Translations under genes and position numbers: made by a program
Assembly (NCBI RefSeq): GCF_000691525.1
Contig: NZ_JMDW01000005.1
Location: forward strand, 62,001 to 126,000
Origin: Mycolicibacterium neoaurum ATCC 25795
Lineage (GTDB): Bacteria; Actinomycetota; Actinomycetes; Mycobacteriales; Mycobacteriaceae
Direction of reading: 5' to 3'
DNA length: 64,000 nt
Shown: one piece after another, positions 60,833-64,000 of the stretch
Layout: every line of letters starts with the position of its first letter
Numbering within the stretch: position 1 is the stretch's first letter
The notes under the pieces: generated by a model
Told to the model about the DNA's origin: nothing
The model's input: the letters and a program-made list of their open reading frames with translations, nothing else
Database searches by the model: none

Positions 60833-61449
60833 ATGCCGACACCGGAACGCTGGTATCTGGATGCCGACGGACACCGACATATCGTCGAGGTCGAACCCGC
60901 AGGCCTCGGGCGGCGGGCGACCTGGTCCGTCGACGGCACGACAGTCGCTCAGCGCCGCAGCGCCGCCGGCCGGATCACCCTCACCCCCGCGTCCGATACC
61001 GGTATCGCGGGATCGGTCCGACTGCGGTTCGGCTCGTTCGGTCCAGCCCGCCGGGTGTCCTGGCACCCGCGCAAGACCCCTCGGCCGCGGTGGGCCTGGG
61101 CGGCCAGGATTTCCGCGCCGAGGCCGGCTCACGCGCCGCCCGTCGCGACGCCTTCATCGCGGCCCACCCCCGCGCCTACACGGGATACCGCATCACCATG
61201 GCCATCGCGACGCTCGCCGTGGCGTTGGCGGTCGGCCCCATCGTCTCCTGGTTCGTCAACAACGTTCCCTGGCAGCACCTCCCGGCCATCCCCTGGCCCG
61301 ACGTCCAGCTCCCCGATTGGTCTTTCCCGGACTGGCTCAGCGACGTCATCGACGCGATGAAGTTCGTCATCCCGGTCCTCATCGCCTTCGGGCTCGCCCG
61401 CCTGGAATTACGCAGACGCAGACAACAGCGCGAACGGCACCGGGGCTGA
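60833..61449 (+). pseudogene. Frameshifted small membrane protein gene
   Basis: The frame from ATG 60833 gives MPTPERWYLDADGHRHIVEVEPAGLGRR ... LRFGSFGPARRVSWHP, then turns into Arg/Pro-rich nonsense. The other frame continues sensibly as AQDPSAAVGLGGQDFRAEAGSRAARRDAFIAAHP, a membrane segment ITMAIATLAVALAVGPIVSWFV, and a Trp-rich loop (HLPAIPWPDVQLPDWSFPDWLSD) with a second membrane helix. The join falls near 61068, where one base seems missing in CACCCGCG. The joined product resembles a mycobacterial family of an N-terminal beta domain followed by a membrane part with PW repeats. Either a true mutation or an assembly error. Confidence 0.75.
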
Positions 61450-61473
61450 ATTCGGCAGACATAGGGTGAGCAC

Positions 61474-62943
61474 ATGAGATTCGACGAGTACCGCAGCCAC
61501 GACGCCATCGGACTGGCCGAACTGGTGGCAGCCAAGCAGGTCACCGCGGCCGAACTGCTGGAGCTGGCCACCGCGCGGGCCGCTGAGGTGAACCCGCGAA
61601 TCAACGCGATCGTGCGCGATGTGCCCGCACAGCCCACCGACGACCTGAGCGGTCCGTTCGCCGGCGTGCCGTTCCTGATCAAGGACCTCGCCCAGGATTA
61701 CGCCGGGCTTCCCAGCTCGGCCGGTTCCCGCTCGCTGCAGCACCTTCCGGTCGCCGAGCACTCCACCATCGTCTCGCGCTGGCTTGACGCCGGACTGGTG
61801 ATCTTCGGCAAGACCAATCTGCCCGAGTTCGGCGCCAAGGGCATCTCCGAACCGCAGCTGTGGGGACCCGCCCGCAACCCGTGGGATCTCGATCGGACCC
61901 CGGGTGGCTCATCGGGCGGTTCGGCGGCGGCGGTCGCAGCAGGCATCGTGCCGTGCGCGGGGGCAAACGATGGCGGCGGGTCCATCCGTATCCCCGCCGC
62001 CTGCTGCGGTCTGGTCGGTCTCAAACCCGGCCGCGGCCTCACCCCGATGGGCCCGGCCAGCGGTGAGTCGATGCACGGTTCGGCCGTGCAGGGTGTCGTG
62101 TCGCGCAGCGTCCGCGATTCCGCGGCGATGCTCGACGTCATCGCCGGCGGCGAACCATTCGGCCCCTACTCGCCGGCCCCGGCCGCGGCGCCGTACGCAT
62201 CGGTTGTGGGGCGCGACCCCGGCAGGTTGCGCATCGGAGTGCGCGTCCCGGCCGCCATCACCCCGCATCCACACCGAGAGGCGTACGCCGCGGTGGAGAA
62301 GACCGTCGAGACGCTCACCGCACTCGGCCACCATGTGCAGGAGTTGCCCGAGGCGCCCTTCGACGATGCCGCCCTGGCTCGCGACTTCCTGCTGACCTGG
62401 TTCGTCTACCTGGCCTGGGAGGTCGACGAGGCCAAGCGCGTCACCGGCTGCGGTGACGAGATGTTCGAACAGGACACCCTGATCATGGCCGCGCTCGGAC
62501 GCGCCACCAGCGGCGTGGATTACGTCGACGCGGTGCAACGCCGCCACGAGCACACCCGCCGGCTCAGCACCTTCTTCGAGAGCCACGACCTGCTGCTGAC
62601 GCCGACGCTGGCGACGCCTCCGCCGCGCATCGGCGAGTTCGATCTGCCCGTTGCGCTGCAGCGCGGCGCCGATCTACTACTGAAGACCCGTACCGCAAAA
62701 CTGCTGCGCTACACCAAGATCGTGGACGATATGGTCGACAAGAATCTCGGCTGGGTGCCCTACACGCAGCTGGCCAACATCACCGGCCGGCCCGCCATCA
62801 CGCTGCCGCTGCACTGGACCGTGGACGGGCTACCCCTGGGTGTGCAGTTCGTCGCGCCGCTGGCCGGCGAGTCCCTGCTGCTGACGTTGGCCGCCCAGTT
62901 GGAGCAGGCGCTGCCGTGGGCCGATCGAGTGGCCCCGCTCTAA
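61474..62943 (+). CDS. Amidase signature family enzyme
   Basis: A 489-residue amidase. The Lys is in [15 protein letters not shown] (about residue 70), and the Ser-cisSer region is [48 protein letters not shown]. The [16 protein letters not shown] variant is found in amidases of the cyclic amide/6-aminohexanoate-like group. The natural substrate is unknown. It starts ATG 61474, 25 bp after the frameshifted gene. Its TAA overlaps the convergent cysA1 stop by 2 bases. A second amidase in this window besides amiA2 (18283). Confidence 0.9.
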   Translation: MRFDEYRSHDAIGLAELVAAKQVTAAELLELATARAAEVNPRINAIVRDVPAQPTDDLSGPFAGVPFLIKDLAQDYAGLPSSAGSRSLQHLPVAEHSTIVSRWLDAGLVIFGKTNLPEFGAKGISEPQLWGPARNPWDLDRTPGGSSGGSAAAVAAGIVPCAGANDGGGSIRIPAACCGLVGLKPGRGLTPMGPASGESMHGSAVQGVVSRSVRDSAAMLDVIAGGEPFGPYSPAPAAAPYASVVGRDPGRLRIGVRVPAAITPHPHREAYAAVEKTVETLTALGHHVQELPEAPFDDAALARDFLLTWFVYLAWEVDEAKRVTGCGDEMFEQDTLIMAALGRATSGVDYVDAVQRRHEHTRRLSTFFESHDLLLTPTLATPPPRIGEFDLPVALQRGADLLLKTRTAKLLRYTKIVDDMVDKNLGWVPYTQLANITGRPAITLPLHWTVDGLPLGVQFVAPLAGESLLLTLAAQLEQALPWADRVAPL

Positions 62944-63983
62944 GCCAACGCGTCAGCGCGAACCTCTGCGCTCTGCAGCTCACCGGCGATCGGCGGGACC
63001 CGGGTCGCCCGCACGTAGACGGTGTCACCGGCACGCAGGCCGAGCGCCTCGGCATCACCGCGGGTGATCTGCGCGGTGAACGGGGTGCCGTTGACCGCGC
63101 TGGTCAGCTCCACCCGTACCTCGAAGCCCAGTGTCACGATCCGGTCGATGGTGGCCTTGGTCACCCCCGTCGACTCGGCAGTGCCGTCACCCGCCGCGAT
63201 GGCCAGATCGGGGTTACGTCCCACGCGGATATCGTGCGGACGCACCAGGATTCCGTTGAGCAACGACACGGTGCCCAGGAAGGACATCACGAACGGGTTG
63301 GCGGGGGCGTCGTACACCTCGGTGGGCGAGCCCACCTGTTCGATGCGTCCCTTGTTCAGCACCGCGATGCGGTCGGCGACATCCAACGCCTCGGCCTGGT
63401 CGTGGGTGACCAACACGGTGGTCACGTGGACGTCGTCGTGCAACCGGCGCAGCCAGGACCGCAGGTCCTCACGGACCTTGGCATCCAGCGCACCGAAGGG
63501 CTCGTCGAGCAGCAGCACCTCGGGATCGACGGCCAGCGCCCTGGCCAGCGCCATCCGCTGGCGCTGCCCGCCGGACAGCTGTGCGGGATAACGGTTCTGG
63601 AAACCGGCGAGGCCGACGACCTCGAGCAGGTTGTCGACCTTCTCCTTGATCTCGTTCTTCGGCTTCTTGCGGATGGACAACCCGAACGCCACGTTGTCGC
63701 GCACGGTGAGGTGCTTGAACGCGGCATAGTGCTGGAACACGAAGCCGATACCGCGCTTCTGCGGCGGCACGCCCGTCACGTCGCGGCCGTTGATGGTGAT
63801 CGACCCGGTATCGGGCTGGTCGAGACCCGCGATGGCACGCAGCAGCGTCGACTTGCCCGAGCCGCTGGGCCCCAGCAACGCGGTCAGCGAACCCTTGGGC
63901 ACCACGAAGTCGATATTGTCCAGGGCCGCGAAGTCACCGTAGTGCTTGTTCGCGCCCTTCACCGTGATCGCGGTTTCGCTCAT
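62940..63983 (-). CDS. cysA1: Sulfate/thiosulfate ABC transporter ATPase CysA1
   Basis: A 347-residue ATPase of the sulfate importer. Walker A is [13 protein letters not shown] (about 37-49), Q-loop [13 protein letters not shown], signature [15 protein letters not shown], Walker [13 protein letters not shown], and H-loop [10 protein letters not shown]. The C-terminal TOBE-like part ends [10 protein letters not shown]. The permease and binding-protein genes (cysW, cysT, subI) should lie just beyond the window end; only 17 bases, including a possible RBS, remain there. It brings in the sulfate that CysH and SirA reduce nearby. Confidence 0.96.
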   Translation of the reverse strand: MSETAITVKGANKHYGDFAALDNIDFVVPKGSLTALLGPSGSGKSTLLRAIAGLDQPDTGSITINGRDVTGVPPQKRGIGFVFQHYAAFKHLTVRDNVAFGLSIRKKPKNEIKEKVDNLLEVVGLAGFQNRYPAQLSGGQRQRMALARALAVDPEVLLLDEPFGALDAKVREDLRSWLRRLHDDVHVTTVLVTHDQAEALDVADRIAVLNKGRIEQVGSPTEVYDAPANPFVMSFLGTVSLLNGILVRPHDIRVGRNPDLAIAAGDGTAESTGVTKATIDRIVTLGFEVRVELTSAVNGTPFTAQITRGDAEALGLRAGDTVYVRATRVPPIAGELQSAEVRADALA

Positions 63984-64000
63984 CGGTCGGTCTCCTTCAG

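Noticed and set aside
1..64000. CRISPR arrays, prophage or insertion sequences
   Set aside because: No regularly spaced repeats, transposase, integrase or phage structural gene was found. The three palindromic repeats at 11418-13482 are too few and irregular for a CRISPR array.

Overview
The window is high-GC chromosomal DNA from a mycobacterium, most likely an environmental, fast-growing Mycolicibacterium-type species. Gene order closely follows the Mycobacterium tuberculosis segment dnaG/dgt - glyS/smtB/zur - uppS/recO/amiA2 - era/ybeY/phoH/dnaJ2/hrcA - mbt cluster - hemN - sirA/cysH/che1 - cysA1. There is no insertion sequence, prophage or CRISPR array.

Layout. Positions 1-6000 hold a truncated MarR-like tail, an MFS exporter, a VIT-family iron/manganese transporter, a large acyl-CoA dehydrogenase/oxidase, an LppP/LprE lipoprotein, tRNA-Asn(GTT) and small envelope or secreted proteins. 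Positions 6000-14900 hold replication and nucleotide genes (dnaG, dgt), a TPM-domain membrane protein, an ArsR/AHSA1 pair, a DUF559 protein and glyS, with three copies of a 65-bp palindromic repeat. Positions 15000-28600 hold the zinc regulators smtB-zur, a NUDIX gene, uppS, recO, amiA2 and a long minus-strand run from hrcA to era.

The centre of interest is the mycobactin locus (28692-55594). mbtB-T-C-D-E-F-G-H form one minus-strand operon, nearly all with 1-4 bp start/stop overlaps. mbtA faces the other way from a promoter region with two tandem IdeR iron boxes. In M. tuberculosis, mbtA is followed by mbtJ and the salicylate synthase mbtI. Here that place is taken by a 1711-residue iterative type I PKS (KS-AT-DH-KR-ACP) whose motifs match the bacterial and fungal 6-methylsalicylate synthases. 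The simplest reading is that this strain makes a mycobactin whose aryl cap is polyketide-derived 6-methylsalicylate: the PKS makes the acid, MbtA adenylates it and loads the aryl carrier domain of MbtB, and MbtB/E/F with MbtC/D and MbtG build the rest. This would supply a gene for the 6-methylsalicyl mycobactins known chemically (for example mycobactin P of M. phlei).

Positions 55600-64000 hold hemW, then a sulfur-assimilation operon (sirA, cysH, sirohydrochlorin ferrochelatase) preceded by a 34-residue cysteine-rich leader peptide and a small hairpin over the sirA ribosome binding site. A TetR regulator, a frameshifted membrane-protein gene, an amidase and cysA1 (sulfate ABC ATPase) follow.
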